This document shows, in pieces, positions 34,709 through 44,301 of a stretch of DNA of 64,000 bases. The notes under the pieces are model-generated. The model was not told the DNA's origin and ran no database searches. It worked only from the letters and a program-made list of their open reading frames with translations. Source of the DNA: Algoriphagus sp. PAP.12 (GTDB taxonomy: Bacteria > Bacteroidota > Bacteroidia > Cytophagales > Cyclobacteriaceae); NCBI RefSeq assembly GCF_026652115.1, contig NZ_JAPPSQ010000001.1, forward strand, positions 372,001 to 436,000, written 5' to 3'. Positions within the stretch are counted from its first letter, which is position 1; the number at the start of each line of letters is the position of its first letter. A program made the translations under genes and the position numbers.

Positions 34709-36562
34709 ATGAAAAATAACCTAAAAAATATAATTGCGGCTTTGACCATGGGATTAGTTATGGCCAGCTGTAATAACGATTTCTTGAATGTTGATCCTTT
34801 AGGGGAAATATCTGAATCTGCTGTTTGGTCTGATCCTGCATTGGCTGAAGCATTTGTAACGGGTATATACCAAGGATTTGGAAACGGTGGATTTGACGAG
34901 CAAATGCTTGCTTCTTTGACGGATGAATCAATGTTCACTCACCCAGGCCGTGGAATTACTACAATCACAGAGGCTAGATCAAACCCTGCTGATATTGGAT
35001 GGGTAAATAACACCATCGCATGGGGAAATATGTATTCTTATATCCGTCGAGCAAATATTGCTATCGCCAACTTAAGTGATACCGAAATCCAAGATCAAGC
35101 TATTGTAGATAGATTGATGGGTGAAGCCAAGTTTATGAGAGCTTATTACTATCAGCAATTAGCAAGATACTACGGCGGTGTCCCTTTGGTAGACAGACCA
35201 TATGAGTTAGGTGAGGAAACTTATGAAGCTCCAAGAAATACATGGGAGGAGACTGTAGATTTTATCGTTTCTGACTTAGATGACGCAGCTAGCCTTCTAG
35301 CAGGAAAGTCTATGGCAGCAGGTAGAGCAACTGAATTGGCTGCTTTAGCTTTGAAATCAAGAATTCTATTGTATGCTGCTAGTGATTTGCACGATGCACC
35401 TACCGCTCAAGGCAACTCTTCTGTTTTAGCAGGATATTCTAACATCGAATTGGTAGCATATACAAGCGGAAGTCAAACTGAAAGATGGCAAAAAGCCCAA
35501 GCTGCTGCCAAAGCAGTTTTGGACAAAGCGACTGGTGCTAATTACGGACTTTCTGCTCCAGTTTCTCAAGAAGAAGGTATCCAAAACTATATTAATACTT
35601 CCCTTTCCAGAAATGGTGGTGAAGCTGATTTGATCTTAGGTAGATACTTCATCAGTGCAAAAAGAGAAAATGGCGGACGTCAAGGCTTGTTCAATGGTCC
35701 AAATGGTTATAACAACTGGGCTGGTAATACTCCAGTGCAATTGCTAGTTGATGACTATCAAATGATGGATGGTTCTGATTTTGACTGGAACAATCCTGAG
35801 CATGCTGCAGCTCCTTATGAAAACAGAGAAGCAAGATTCTATGCTTCATTCTTGTACGAAGGTGCTCAGTGGAAGCCAAGATCAACAGCAAATCAAGCAA
35901 AAGATCCACTAGGTCAAATCCAAACTGGTACTTATGAAGTAAATCCTGGAGGTACTGTTCAAACTCACTTTGGATTGGATACCAGAAACTCTTCCATAGA
36001 AGACTGGAATGGTAGCTATACTGGATATTACATGAGAAAATTCATCGATCCAGATCCAGCAATTGTTGATCAAAATACTTGGCAGGAAGTTCCATGGCCA
36101 GTATTGAGATACACGGAGGCTGTATTGAACTATGTTGAAGCTTCTATTGAGCTTGGACAAGAAGATGAAGCTAGAAACTGGTTGAATCAAATCAGATACC
36201 GTGTTGCGCTTCCAGCGATTACAGCTACTGGAGCTGAATTGGTTGAAGCATATCGCAATGAAAGACGTGTGGAAATGGCTTATGAGGAGCAAAGATATCA
36301 TGATGCAAGACGTTGGATGATCGCTGCCGAAACTTTGGGCAGAAAAGCCAACATCATCAGCATCACCGGTACCTTGAAGCCAGGTGCTAGCGTTTCTATC
36401 TACAGACACGATCCTGAGGTTTACGATTACGATTATTCTGTATTCCCTATTGACCCAGGAAAAGAAAACCGTACTTGGTTGGATAAAATGTACTTCATTC
36501 CAATTCACCGAGATGAGATAAACCGAAACTCAAACCTAATCCAGAACCCTGGATTCGATTAA
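34709..36562 (+). CDS. SusD/RagB-family surface lipoprotein
   Basis: 617 residues. Signal peptide with lipobox V-M-A-S-C (Cys21), then N-D-F-L-N-V-D-P-L-G near 23-32, the usual SusD opening. The TPR-rich body includes G-E-A-K-F-M-R-A-Y-Y-Y near 143-153 and the C-terminal E-V-P-W-P-V-L-R-Y-T-E-A with R-N-E-R-R-V-E-M-A-Y-E-E, both hallmarks of the family. It caps the SusC transporter and binds ligand at the surface. A hairpin follows the stop codon, so expression of downstream genes may be reduced relative to the SusCD pair. Confidence 0.95.
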   Translation: MKNNLKNIIAALTMGLVMASCNNDFLNVDPLGEISESAVWSDPALAEAFVTGIYQGFGNGGFDEQMLASLTDESMFTHPGRGITTITEARSNPADIGWVNNTIAWGNMYSYIRRANIAIANLSDTEIQDQAIVDRLMGEAKFMRAYYYQQLARYYGGVPLVDRPYELGEETYEAPRNTWEETVDFIVSDLDDAASLLAGKSMAAGRATELAALALKSRILLYAASDLHDAPTAQGNSSVLAGYSNIELVAYTSGSQTERWQKAQAAAKAVLDKATGANYGLSAPVSQEEGIQNYINTSLSRNGGEADLILGRYFISAKRENGGRQGLFNGPNGYNNWAGNTPVQLLVDDYQMMDGSDFDWNNPEHAAAPYENREARFYASFLYEGAQWKPRSTANQAKDPLGQIQTGTYEVNPGGTVQTHFGLDTRNSSIEDWNGSYTGYYMRKFIDPDPAIVDQNTWQEVPWPVLRYTEAVLNYVEASIELGQEDEARNWLNQIRYRVALPAITATGAELVEAYRNERRVEMAYEEQRYHDARRWMIAAETLGRKANIISITGTLKPGASVSIYRHDPEVYDYDYSVFPIDPGKENRTWLDKMYFIPIHRDEINRNSNLIQNPGFD

Positions 36563-36575
36563 GTTTCTTAAATTT

Positions 36576-36608
36576 CCAGGCTGCTCAAATTGGGCAGCCT
36601 GGATTTTA
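36576..36608 (+). terminator. Hairpin / attenuator after susD
   Basis: A perfect 9-bp stem CCAGGCTGC/GCAGCCTGG (36576-36584 with 36594-36602) is followed by ATTTTAAT. The T run is weak, so it may act as a partial terminator or an RNA-processing site between susD and the next gene. Confidence 0.55.
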
Positions 36609-36616
36609 ATATTGCC

Positions 36617-39600
36617 ATGAAGAGAATATTAACACTAATCACCCCAATAACCCTTTCATTTTTTTTTTCCTGTAATACCTCTCAGGAACCAGAAGAAATA
36701 AAACCAGAGCTCAAAGACCCATTATTTCTGAAGATTGAACCTCAAGCATCTGGAATAACTTTTCAAAATAACTTAGAAGAGTCCCTCAACCTCAATGTAC
36801 TCATGTATGAATATCTCTATAATGGTGGCGGTGTCGCTATTGGAGATATCAACAATGATGGTTTAGATGATATTTATTTCTCTGCAAACGTCAGCGGAAA
36901 TAAATTATATCTCAACGAAGGGAACCTTAAATTCAAAGATATTACCGATCAAGCTCAGGTAGCTGGAATCCCCGGTCCATGGAATACCGGAACCGTTATG
37001 GCAGATGTCAATGGCGATGGATTACTAGACATTTACCTCTGCCGATCAGGAGCATTACCACCCGAAAAGAGAAAAAACCTCCTGTTCATCAATCAGGGAA
37101 GTAATGAACAGGGAATTCCGAAATTTGAAGAAAAAGGAGCAGAATTTGGATTGGATTCAAATGCTCCTAGTACCTCAGCAAGCTTTTTTGACTATGATCT
37201 TGATGGGGACTTGGATCTGTTTTTACTCAATCACAATACCAAGTCCATCCAAAATCAAAACGTCTCAGTGACTCAAAAACTGATGACTGAAAGACATGAA
37301 GCCGGGTCTCAGCTTTTCGAAAATCAAAATGGAAAATTCGTAGAAGTCACTGACAAAGCCGGTATTTCAAGTTCCATGTTTTCATATGGTTTGGGAATTT
37401 CTACTGCAGATATCAATCAAGATGGATGGCCTGACATCTACATAGGAAATGATTACTCTATCCCTGATTTCCTATACATCAATCAAAAAAACGGAACCTT
37501 CAAAGATGAACTTTCCGAAAGGCTAGGACACATTTCCAATTTCTCAATGGGAAATGATCTGGTCGATGTAAACAATGACGGCTTGGTGGATATTTTCACC
37601 TTGGATATGCTTCCAGAGGACAATGAAAGACAAAAGCTTTTGCTTGCTCCCGACAATTTTGAAATGTTCCAGCTCAATGTAGATAGAGGATGGCATCATC
37701 AATACATGAGAAATATGCTCCATGTCAATGATGGCACAGGCACCTTCTCAGAAGTCGGCCAGTTCTCAGGCATTTCTAATACAGATTGGAGCTGGTCGGC
37801 ACTTTTCGCAGATCTAGACAATGACGGCCTGAAGGACCTGTTCATTACCAATGGATATATGAGGGATTACAACAATCAGGACTTCCTCAATTACATGGAT
37901 AACTATGTGAGAACTTCTGGTGGAAAACTCAAAAGAGAGGATCTCTTGAATTTGGTGAAGTCTATGCCGTCTACAGAATTGAATAATTATGTCTACAAAA
38001 ACCTAGGCAATCTTCAGTTCGAAAATGAGGTCAAAAACTGGGGGTTTGATCAGCCATCTAATAGCCATGGAGCTGCCTATGCTGATTTGGATTTAGATGG
38101 CGATTTAGATTTAGTCATCAACAACGTAAATGCCCCCGCAGGAGTTTACGAGAATAAAAGCAATGAAAAATCAACTGCTAATTACCTCAAGCTGAAGCTC
38201 AAAGGCGAAAAGAAAAATCCATTTGCTATCGGAACCCAAATCAAGGTTTTTGCGAAGGGAACTGTCCAATATCTAGAGCAAAACCCTTTCAGGGGATATC
38301 AATCTTCAGTCAGCCCAACACTTTTGGTCGGACTTGGAAGCATTCTAAAAGTAGACTCAATTGAGGTTTTTTGGCCAGGAGGTCCTAAAAAGTCAATCAA
38401 AGATATTTCTTCAAACCAGACTTTAGAAATTAGCCCTGAAACAGGTGAGAATTTGAATCCAAAGGCTAATTCTATCAAATCCCTCCTTTCTGAAAAAACA
38501 ATCATCAATTTACCACTAGCAAAAGCTAGCAACGACTACAAACGCCAACCTTTGATGCTTCACCCGGTTTCAAACCAAGGGAAAGCAATGGTTTCAGAAG
38601 ATTTTAATAAGGATGGAAAATTGGATTTGTTTGTAGGTGGAGAAGCTGGTGTTTCTGGCTCAATCTATTTTCAATCCGCAAATGGAAGCTTTTCTAACGG
38701 AAAATCAACAGCATTTACATCCTTTGTCAACCAGGCTGACACGGACGCCATAAGCTTTGATGCAAATGGCAATGGCAATTCTGATTTGCTTGTTGTGACT
38801 GGAGGACTATATGATTTTTATCCTGATTCAAAGGCTTGGACTGCCCACTTATATCTGAATAATGGCTCAGGGAATCTTCAAGAGAAGTCAAATGCTTTCC
38901 CAAGCTTTAGCCAGCCGGCTTCCTCAGTCATTAATTTGGATTATGACCAAGACGGTGATCAGGATATCATCATTGGTTTTAGACAAGTTCCTGATCAATA
39001 TCCTAGTTCTAAAGGAATTCAAGTTTGGGAGAATGATGGAGACGGAAACTTCTCCGTTAGTTCTACAAATCAGTCTTGGATGGAAGATCTGGGAATGATC
39101 ACAGATATCATTTCTGCCGATTTATCAGGAATTGGAAAATCTGAAGTTGTTGTTGTCGGAGAAAGCACCCCAATCACCGTCCTTTCATTTGAGTCTGGAT
39201 CTTGGAAAAACGTTTCATCAACCTATTTCGAAAGACCCATGGTAGGGCTCTGGAATCAAGTAGAAGCCAGCGATTGGGATGGTGATGGAAAAATGGAGCT
39301 TTTGGTAGGCAACTTGGGATTGAACACCCAATTGAAAGCTAGCTTTGAGCGACCAATGGAATTGCTTTTCAAAGATTTCGATAACAACGGTACCATTGAT
39401 CCGATTTTTGGCTACTACATTGGAGGTAAAAAATACCCACTTGCCAGTAGAAATGAATTAATTGCACAAATACCAATTCAAAAGAAGAAATACTTGGATT
39501 TTAAAATTTATTCTCAAACCCCTTTTGATCAGTTATTTACCCCAGAAGAAAGATCTGGAGCATCAAGTATTCAGATCAATGAGCTAGAAACAGTTTATTT

Positions 39601-39931
39601 AGCACAGGACGCATCAGGTATTTACCGCAAAAAAAATCTTCCTATGGAAGCCCAATTTTTTCCAGTATATAGCTCATTGGCTCTAGATATCAATAAAGAT
39701 GGAAATCTTGATATGATTCTAGGAGGAAATCTTGGTTTTGGGAAGCTCAGTCTTGGAAAGTATGATGCTGGAAAAGGTCTTCTCCTTTTAGGTGATGGAA
39801 ATGGAAATTTTGAGACTGTGGCCTATCAAAAATCTGGAATTCAAATAAATGGAGATATTAGAAAAACACTTCAAATCAATGATCAACTTCTTTTCTTGGT
39901 AAAAGATAAAGGCGTTTACATCTATCAATAA
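36617..39931 (+). CDS. FG-GAP/VCBS repeat lipoprotein with ASPIC/UnbV domain
   Basis: 1104 residues from the ATG at 36617; an upstream TTG has no signal-peptide logic. Lipobox F-F-S-C near residue 19. Residues about 70-460 and 640-1090 contain repeated D-x-N-x-D-G-x-x-D calcium-binding loops such as D-I-N-N-D-G-L-D-D and D-V-N-G-D-G-L-L-D, typical of FG-GAP beta-propellers. Between them (about 520-605) lies an ASPIC/UnbV module with V-F-W-P-G-G. Proteins of this build often sit beside SusCD pairs and are thought to be surface or periplasmic binding proteins. No catalytic motif is recognised. It lies 20 bases before the next gene. Confidence 0.87.
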   Translation: MKRILTLITPITLSFFFSCNTSQEPEEIKPELKDPLFLKIEPQASGITFQNNLEESLNLNVLMYEYLYNGGGVAIGDINNDGLDDIYFSANVSGNKLYLNEGNLKFKDITDQAQVAGIPGPWNTGTVMADVNGDGLLDIYLCRSGALPPEKRKNLLFINQGSNEQGIPKFEEKGAEFGLDSNAPSTSASFFDYDLDGDLDLFLLNHNTKSIQNQNVSVTQKLMTERHEAGSQLFENQNGKFVEVTDKAGISSSMFSYGLGISTADINQDGWPDIYIGNDYSIPDFLYINQKNGTFKDELSERLGHISNFSMGNDLVDVNNDGLVDIFTLDMLPEDNERQKLLLAPDNFEMFQLNVDRGWHHQYMRNMLHVNDGTGTFSEVGQFSGISNTDWSWSALFADLDNDGLKDLFITNGYMRDYNNQDFLNYMDNYVRTSGGKLKREDLLNLVKSMPSTELNNYVYKNLGNLQFENEVKNWGFDQPSNSHGAAYADLDLDGDLDLVINNVNAPAGVYENKSNEKSTANYLKLKLKGEKKNPFAIGTQIKVFAKGTVQYLEQNPFRGYQSSVSPTLLVGLGSILKVDSIEVFWPGGPKKSIKDISSNQTLEISPETGENLNPKANSIKSLLSEKTIINLPLAKASNDYKRQPLMLHPVSNQGKAMVSEDFNKDGKLDLFVGGEAGVSGSIYFQSANGSFSNGKSTAFTSFVNQADTDAISFDANGNGNSDLLVVTGGLYDFYPDSKAWTAHLYLNNGSGNLQEKSNAFPSFSQPASSVINLDYDQDGDQDIIIGFRQVPDQYPSSKGIQVWENDGDGNFSVSSTNQSWMEDLGMITDIISADLSGIGKSEVVVVGESTPITVLSFESGSWKNVSSTYFERPMVGLWNQVEASDWDGDGKMELLVGNLGLNTQLKASFERPMELLFKDFDNNGTIDPIFGYYIGGKKYPLASRNELIAQIPIQKKKYLDFKIYSQTPFDQLFTPEERSGASSIQINELETVYLAQDASGIYRKKNLPMEAQFFPVYSSLALDINKDGNLDMILGGNLGFGKLSLGKYDAGKGLLLLGDGNGNFETVAYQKSGIQINGDIRKTLQINDQLLFLVKDKGVYIYQ

Positions 39932-39951
39932 TCAATTTTCAGTTTAATCCA

Positions 39952-40905
39952 ATGTTTAAAAAGTTTACCCTTATTTGTTCTCTTTGGCTTTTTGGGCCTA
40001 GCCAAGGGGAAGGAGTTTTTGAGCCTTATTCCCAAAAAATCCCCGGATCTCAAGTCACTTTTGATATGACTCCTATTCCTGGAGGAACTTTTAAAATGGG
40101 ATCTGAAAACGGTGATTCAGATGAAAAGCCTAGCCATTCGGTCAAAATTGATCCTTTTTGGATGGGAACCCACGAGGTGACCTGGGATGCATTTGAAATG
40201 TTTTTGGACAAAAACTACGAACTAGCTATTTCAGAAGGACCAATCGGAGACATAGTTGATGGTTTGACCAGACCTAGTATTCCTTATTTGGATATGACTT
40301 TTGGAATGGGCAAAGAAGGCAAACCAGCCATCGGAATGACTCAATATGGAGCCGTCCAATATTGCCACTGGCTTTATTTGAAAACTGGCATCTTCTATAG
40401 ACTTCCGACAGAAGCTGAGTGGGAATATGCTGCGAAAGCTGGTACTGACACTCCCTATTTCTTCGGAACTGATGCTTCACAAATGAGAGAATATGCCTGG
40501 ACCAAAGAAAATTCCGAAGAATTAACCCATACCGTAGGCACCAAAAAGCCAAACCCTTGGGGATTGTACGACATTTATGGAAATGTGCTTGAATGGACTG
40601 CAGATCAATATGATCCTGAGTTTTATGCGATTTCACCAGAAGAAAATCCATTGAATCCATCCAGTGAATTGTATCCGAGAGTGGTAAGAGGTGGAAGCTA
40701 TGATACTCCAACTGCAGAAATTACTTCTTCGAAACGATATGTTTCCAGCTCAGATTGGAAGCGAATCGATCCGCAGATTCCAAAAAGTCAATGGTGGTTC
40801 CCTGAAGCCCCATTTTTAGGCATGCGACTAGTCAGACCTTTGAACCCTCCAAGCGAGGAGGAAATCAAAGCTTATTATACAGCTGCCCCAATCACTGATT
40901 ATTAA
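39952..40905 (+). CDS. Formylglycine-generating-enzyme (FGE-sulfatase) domain protein lacking catalytic cysteines
   Basis: 317 residues. N-terminal hydrophobic signal (about 1-20). The FGE fold is clear: I-P-G-G-T-F-K-M-G near 42-50, R-L-P-T-E-A-E-W-E-Y-A-A near 150-161, G-N-V-L-E-W-T near 209-215, R-V-V-R-G-G-S-Y near 243-250 and G-M-R-L-V-R near the end. True formylglycine-generating enzymes carry two cysteines just after the R-G-G-S motif. Here the region has D-T-P-T-A and no Cys, and the whole protein has only Cys9 and one Cys in Y-C-H-W. Sulfatase maturation is therefore unlikely, and a structural or binding role as in GldK-type relatives is more plausible. Confidence 0.85.
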   Translation: MFKKFTLICSLWLFGPSQGEGVFEPYSQKIPGSQVTFDMTPIPGGTFKMGSENGDSDEKPSHSVKIDPFWMGTHEVTWDAFEMFLDKNYELAISEGPIGDIVDGLTRPSIPYLDMTFGMGKEGKPAIGMTQYGAVQYCHWLYLKTGIFYRLPTEAEWEYAAKAGTDTPYFFGTDASQMREYAWTKENSEELTHTVGTKKPNPWGLYDIYGNVLEWTADQYDPEFYAISPEENPLNPSSELYPRVVRGGSYDTPTAEITSSKRYVSSSDWKRIDPQIPKSQWWFPEAPFLGMRLVRPLNPPSEEEIKAYYTAAPITDY

Positions 40906-40924
40906 ACCTAAAAACAACCATATT

Positions 40925-42238
40925 ATGAAATTAGAAAACTCAAGAAGAGATTTTATCAAGACCTCCGCATTGGCAACAGGCGGTTTACTTGCCTCCTCAT
41001 TTGTTCTTCCAGGCGCTTATGCAGCACCAGTAACTGAGCTTAAACTTGCTTTGATCGGATGCGGCGGTCGTGGTACTGGAGCTGCTTTTCAAGCTTTAAA
41101 CACTGGCCACAATATCAAATTGGTCGCTATGGCTGATGCCTTTAGAGATCGCCTTGACGGGGCTTACAAACCTTTGATCGAAAAGTATGGCAAAGATGTC
41201 ATCACAGTTTCTGAGGATAAGAAATTTGTAGGGTTTGATGCCTACAAACATGCTATCGCAGAAGCAGATGTTGTGATCTTGGCTACGCCTCCTGGATTCC
41301 GTCCAATGCATTTTGAAGAGGCAGTGAAGCAAGGAAAGCAGATTTTCATGGAAAAGCCGGTTGCAGTCGATGCGGCAGGTATCCGTCAAGTCTTGAAAGC
41401 TGCTGAAGAGGCAAAAGCCAAAAAATTGAACGTAGTGGTAGGGCTTCAGAGACATTACCAGCCAAACTATATCGAAACTATCAAACGAATCCATGACGGT
41501 GAAATTGGTGACATCATCAATGGACAAGTTTATTGGAATGATGGCGGTGTTTGGGTAAGAGAAAGACAGCCAGGTCAAACTGAAATGGAATACCAAATGA
41601 GAAACTGGTATTACTTCAACTGGCTATGTGGAGATCATATCAATGAACAGCACGTTCACAACATCGATATCGCCAACTGGGTGAAAAAAGGCTATCCGGT
41701 AAAAGCAGAAGGTACTGGTGGTAGATTGGTAAGAACTGGCAAAGAGAACGGTGAAATCTTTGACCACCATGTATTGACTTATACTTACGCAGATGGCTCT
41801 GTGATTCACAGTGAGTGTAGACACTTCCCAGGCGCTCAAAATAGAGTTGATGAAAGCTTCCAAGGAACCAAAGGAACAGCATATCTAAGTGCCGGTAACT
41901 ACGGAACTCTGAAAGACTGGAAAGGTAATGTACTTTACGATCACGATAGAAAAAACCAGCCAAACCCTTATCAGGTAGAGCACGATTTGCTTTGGGAAGC
42001 GCTTTTCAATGGAGATTACAAATATGCTGATGCTGAAAATGCAGCAAAAAGTACAATGACTGCCATCATGGGTAGATATGCGACATATTCCGGAAAGCCA
42101 TTAACTTGGGATGAAGCATTAAATGGCACAGTAGAATTGATGCCGGAAACTTTGGCTTGGGATGCAATGCCTAAAGTATTGCCTGGAGAGGATGGATACT
42201 ATCCACATGCTGTACCTGGAAAAACTAAAGTAATTTAA
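40925..42238 (+). CDS. Tat-exported Gfo/Idh/MocA family oxidoreductase
   Basis: 437 residues. The twin-arginine signal S-R-R-D-F-I-K lies near residues 6-12, followed by a hydrophobic stretch ending P-G-A-Y-A-A, so the protein is folded with its cofactor and exported. The Rossmann domain starts A-L-I-G-C-G-G-R-G near 42-50, with M-E-K-P-V-A near 142-147 and H-V-H-N-I-D near 244-249. Tightly bound NAD(H) would let it act in the periplasm. GH109-type glycosidases and glucoside 3-dehydrogenase-like enzymes share this fold. The substrate is likely a sugar imported by the SusCD pair. The next Tat-exported gene begins three bases after the stop. Confidence 0.9.
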   Translation: MKLENSRRDFIKTSALATGGLLASSFVLPGAYAAPVTELKLALIGCGGRGTGAAFQALNTGHNIKLVAMADAFRDRLDGAYKPLIEKYGKDVITVSEDKKFVGFDAYKHAIAEADVVILATPPGFRPMHFEEAVKQGKQIFMEKPVAVDAAGIRQVLKAAEEAKAKKLNVVVGLQRHYQPNYIETIKRIHDGEIGDIINGQVYWNDGGVWVRERQPGQTEMEYQMRNWYYFNWLCGDHINEQHVHNIDIANWVKKGYPVKAEGTGGRLVRTGKENGEIFDHHVLTYTYADGSVIHSECRHFPGAQNRVDESFQGTKGTAYLSAGNYGTLKDWKGNVLYDHDRKNQPNPYQVEHDLLWEALFNGDYKYADAENAAKSTMTAIMGRYATYSGKPLTWDEALNGTVELMPETLAWDAMPKVLPGEDGYYPHAVPGKTKVI

Positions 42239-42241
42239 GCT

Positions 42242-43153
42242 ATGGAAAGAAGAGGATTTATCAAGAAAGTAGGCCTTGGAAGCACCTTGATGGGAGTTTC
42301 TGGCGCCATGGCTATGCCGGCTTTTGCCGAAGAGAAAAAAGCAGCACCATTCAACATGGATTTTGCCCCTCACTTTGGAATGTTCAAAAATTCCGCTCCA
42401 GGAGGAGTTGTTGACCAATTAAAATTCATGGCAGATCAAGGCTTCCGTTCTATGGAAGACAATGGAATGTTGGGAAGATCTGTGGAAGAGCAAAATCTGA
42501 TTGCTAAGACCATGGAAGAGCTCGGAATGAGAATGGGAGTTTTCGTAATAGAAGGTGGTGATAACTGGAAAGTCTCTTTAACCACAGGGAAGAAAGAGTT
42601 TATGGACACTTTTTTGGATACCTGTCGAAAATCGGTGGAAGTAGCCAAGAGAGTGAATGCAAAGTGGATGACTGTGGTACCTGGGTATTTCGAAAGAAAC
42701 TTGCCAATGGGAGTACAAACAGCCAATATCATTGAAGCTTATAAAAGAGCATCTGAGATCTTCGAACCGCATGGTTTGGTAATGGTGATGGAGCCTTTGA
42801 GTGACAACCCTGATCTTTTCTTAAGACATGCTGACCAATCATTTATGATCTGTAAAGCAGTGGATAGCCCTGCTTGTAAAATCTTGTATGATATCTACCA
42901 CATGCAGCGAAATGAAGGTAACCTAATCGCTACCATGGAAAAGACCTGGGATGAGATCGCCTACATACAAATTGGAGATAATCCTGGCAGAAAGGAACCA
43001 GGAACGGGAGAAATTAATTATGCTAATGTCTTTAAATATATCCACGACAAAGGGTTTAAAGGCATCTGTGGTATGGAACATGGAAATGCTCACCCTGGTA
43101 AAGATGGTGAGGCAGCCCTGATTCAAGCCTACAGAGATGTAGACGTTCCTTAA
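42242..43153 (+). CDS. Tat-exported TIM-barrel protein, hydroxypyruvate isomerase/sugar epimerase-like
   Basis: 303 residues. The twin-arginine signal E-R-R-G-F-I-K-K lies at 2-9, with cleavage near A-F-A-E about residue 30. The mature part fits the AP-endonuclease-2 family of xylose-isomerase-like TIM barrels: M-V-M-E-P-L-S near 180-186 with a metal-binding Glu, Y-D-I-Y-H-M-Q near 217-223 (Asp/His ligands), I-Q-I-G-D-N-P-G-R near 243-251 and a C-terminal G-M-E-H-G-N with another Glu. It would isomerise or epimerise a sugar or ketose derivative. Start and stop spacing of three bases from the oxidoreductase suggests the two act in sequence in the periplasm. Confidence 0.87.
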   Translation: MERRGFIKKVGLGSTLMGVSGAMAMPAFAEEKKAAPFNMDFAPHFGMFKNSAPGGVVDQLKFMADQGFRSMEDNGMLGRSVEEQNLIAKTMEELGMRMGVFVIEGGDNWKVSLTTGKKEFMDTFLDTCRKSVEVAKRVNAKWMTVVPGYFERNLPMGVQTANIIEAYKRASEIFEPHGLVMVMEPLSDNPDLFLRHADQSFMICKAVDSPACKILYDIYHMQRNEGNLIATMEKTWDEIAYIQIGDNPGRKEPGTGEINYANVFKYIHDKGFKGICGMEHGNAHPGKDGEAALIQAYRDVDVP

Positions 43154-43162
43154 TTTAGAAAT

Positions 43163-44200
43163 ATGATCAAAAGAAGTATTCTAGCGCTTTCCTTCGGGTT
43201 AGCGCTTTTTTCCTGCAAAAAAATCAATCATGAAACTCATCCTGATGCTCCATCAGGTTGGCAATTTTTTGATACTCCAACAGAGGAATCTTTTCGTGGA
43301 CTCTCTCCAGTAACCGGCGATATCGCTTGGGTAAGCGGTAGTGGTGGTACATGGATGAAAACCCTTGATGGAGGAGACACTTGGACCCATGGAGTTATTG
43401 CTGGACTAGATTCAGTTGATTTTCGGTCCATTTTTGGATTTGACGCTGAGACTGCTATTGCTGTTTCAGCCGGTCAACCTGCTGTCATCTACAAAACAAA
43501 CGATGGAGGGCAAAACTGGGAATTGAAACACCAAGAAGTTGAAGACGCATTTTTAGATGGGATCACTTTCTCTGATCAGAAAACAGGCTTTGTTTTTGGA
43601 GATCCTGTCGATGGAAAATGGATGATCCTCAAAACTTTGGATCAAGGAGATTCTTGGACACCAATTGACTCCCTTCCTTTAGCAGCAGATGGAGAAGCAG
43701 GCTTTGCTGCCAGTGCATCTTCATTATTGGCTGAAGGAGAAAACATATACCTTGGAAGTGGTGGAACTGAAGCTTCTTTACACATTTCCGCTGATCAGGG
43801 AAAGTCATGGTCTAAATTTCCAAGCCCATTGATCCAAGGTGAAGCATCTCAAGGTATTTTTGCCTTGACCTCTACCGGAAATGGAGAATTAATCCTTGTG
43901 GGTGGAGATTATCTAGCTCCAGATGAAATTCAGAAAAATGCCGGAATCTTCAGAACAACTGACAACCAGTGGGTAGAATACGAATCTGGTCCCCTGGGAT
44001 ATAGATCAGGGGTACAATATTTCCCTAGATTCAATTGGGTAATTGCAGTAGGAACAAATGGTTCAGATTATTCTAAAGACTATGGGTTGACTTGGAATTC
44101 ATTCTCTCAGGAAAATTTCCATGCAGTAAAGCTTAGTCTCACGGAAGGAACTATTTGGGCCTCTGGAGGAAAAGGAAAAGTAGCAAAGTTGACATTTTAG
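43163..44200 (+). CDS. Ycf48/sialidase-like repeat lipoprotein
   Basis: 345 residues. Lipobox L-F-S-C (Cys18). The repeats D-G-G-D-T-W, D-G-G-Q-N-W, D-Q-G-D-S-W and D-Q-G-K-S-W are Asp-box motifs of a beta-propeller, as in Ycf48 and plant HCF136 relatives and in BNR glycosidases. The acidic residues expected of an active sialidase are not recognised. It is the last gene of the SusCD-led unit, nine bases after the TIM-barrel gene, and may bind a ligand or scaffold a complex. The 148 bases that follow hold a palindrome before the next gene. Confidence 0.85.
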   Translation: MIKRSILALSFGLALFSCKKINHETHPDAPSGWQFFDTPTEESFRGLSPVTGDIAWVSGSGGTWMKTLDGGDTWTHGVIAGLDSVDFRSIFGFDAETAIAVSAGQPAVIYKTNDGGQNWELKHQEVEDAFLDGITFSDQKTGFVFGDPVDGKWMILKTLDQGDSWTPIDSLPLAADGEAGFAASASSLLAEGENIYLGSGGTEASLHISADQGKSWSKFPSPLIQGEASQGIFALTSTGNGELILVGGDYLAPDEIQKNAGIFRTTDNQWVEYESGPLGYRSGVQYFPRFNWVIAVGTNGSDYSKDYGLTWNSFSQENFHAVKLSLTEGTIWASGGKGKVAKLTF

Positions 44201-44301
44201 CGTCTGATTTCTCAGAGACATTTCTCTCCAAAATTTAGCCTGCATGTTTAAAAATTGTAAAGAATTGAATTTGGATAGCGTAGGATACACCTTATGTCTA
44301 T

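Noticed and set aside
36590-36616. TTG start for the FG-GAP protein
   Set aside because: It lies within the post-susD hairpin region and would put residues before the signal peptide; the ATG at 36617 fits.
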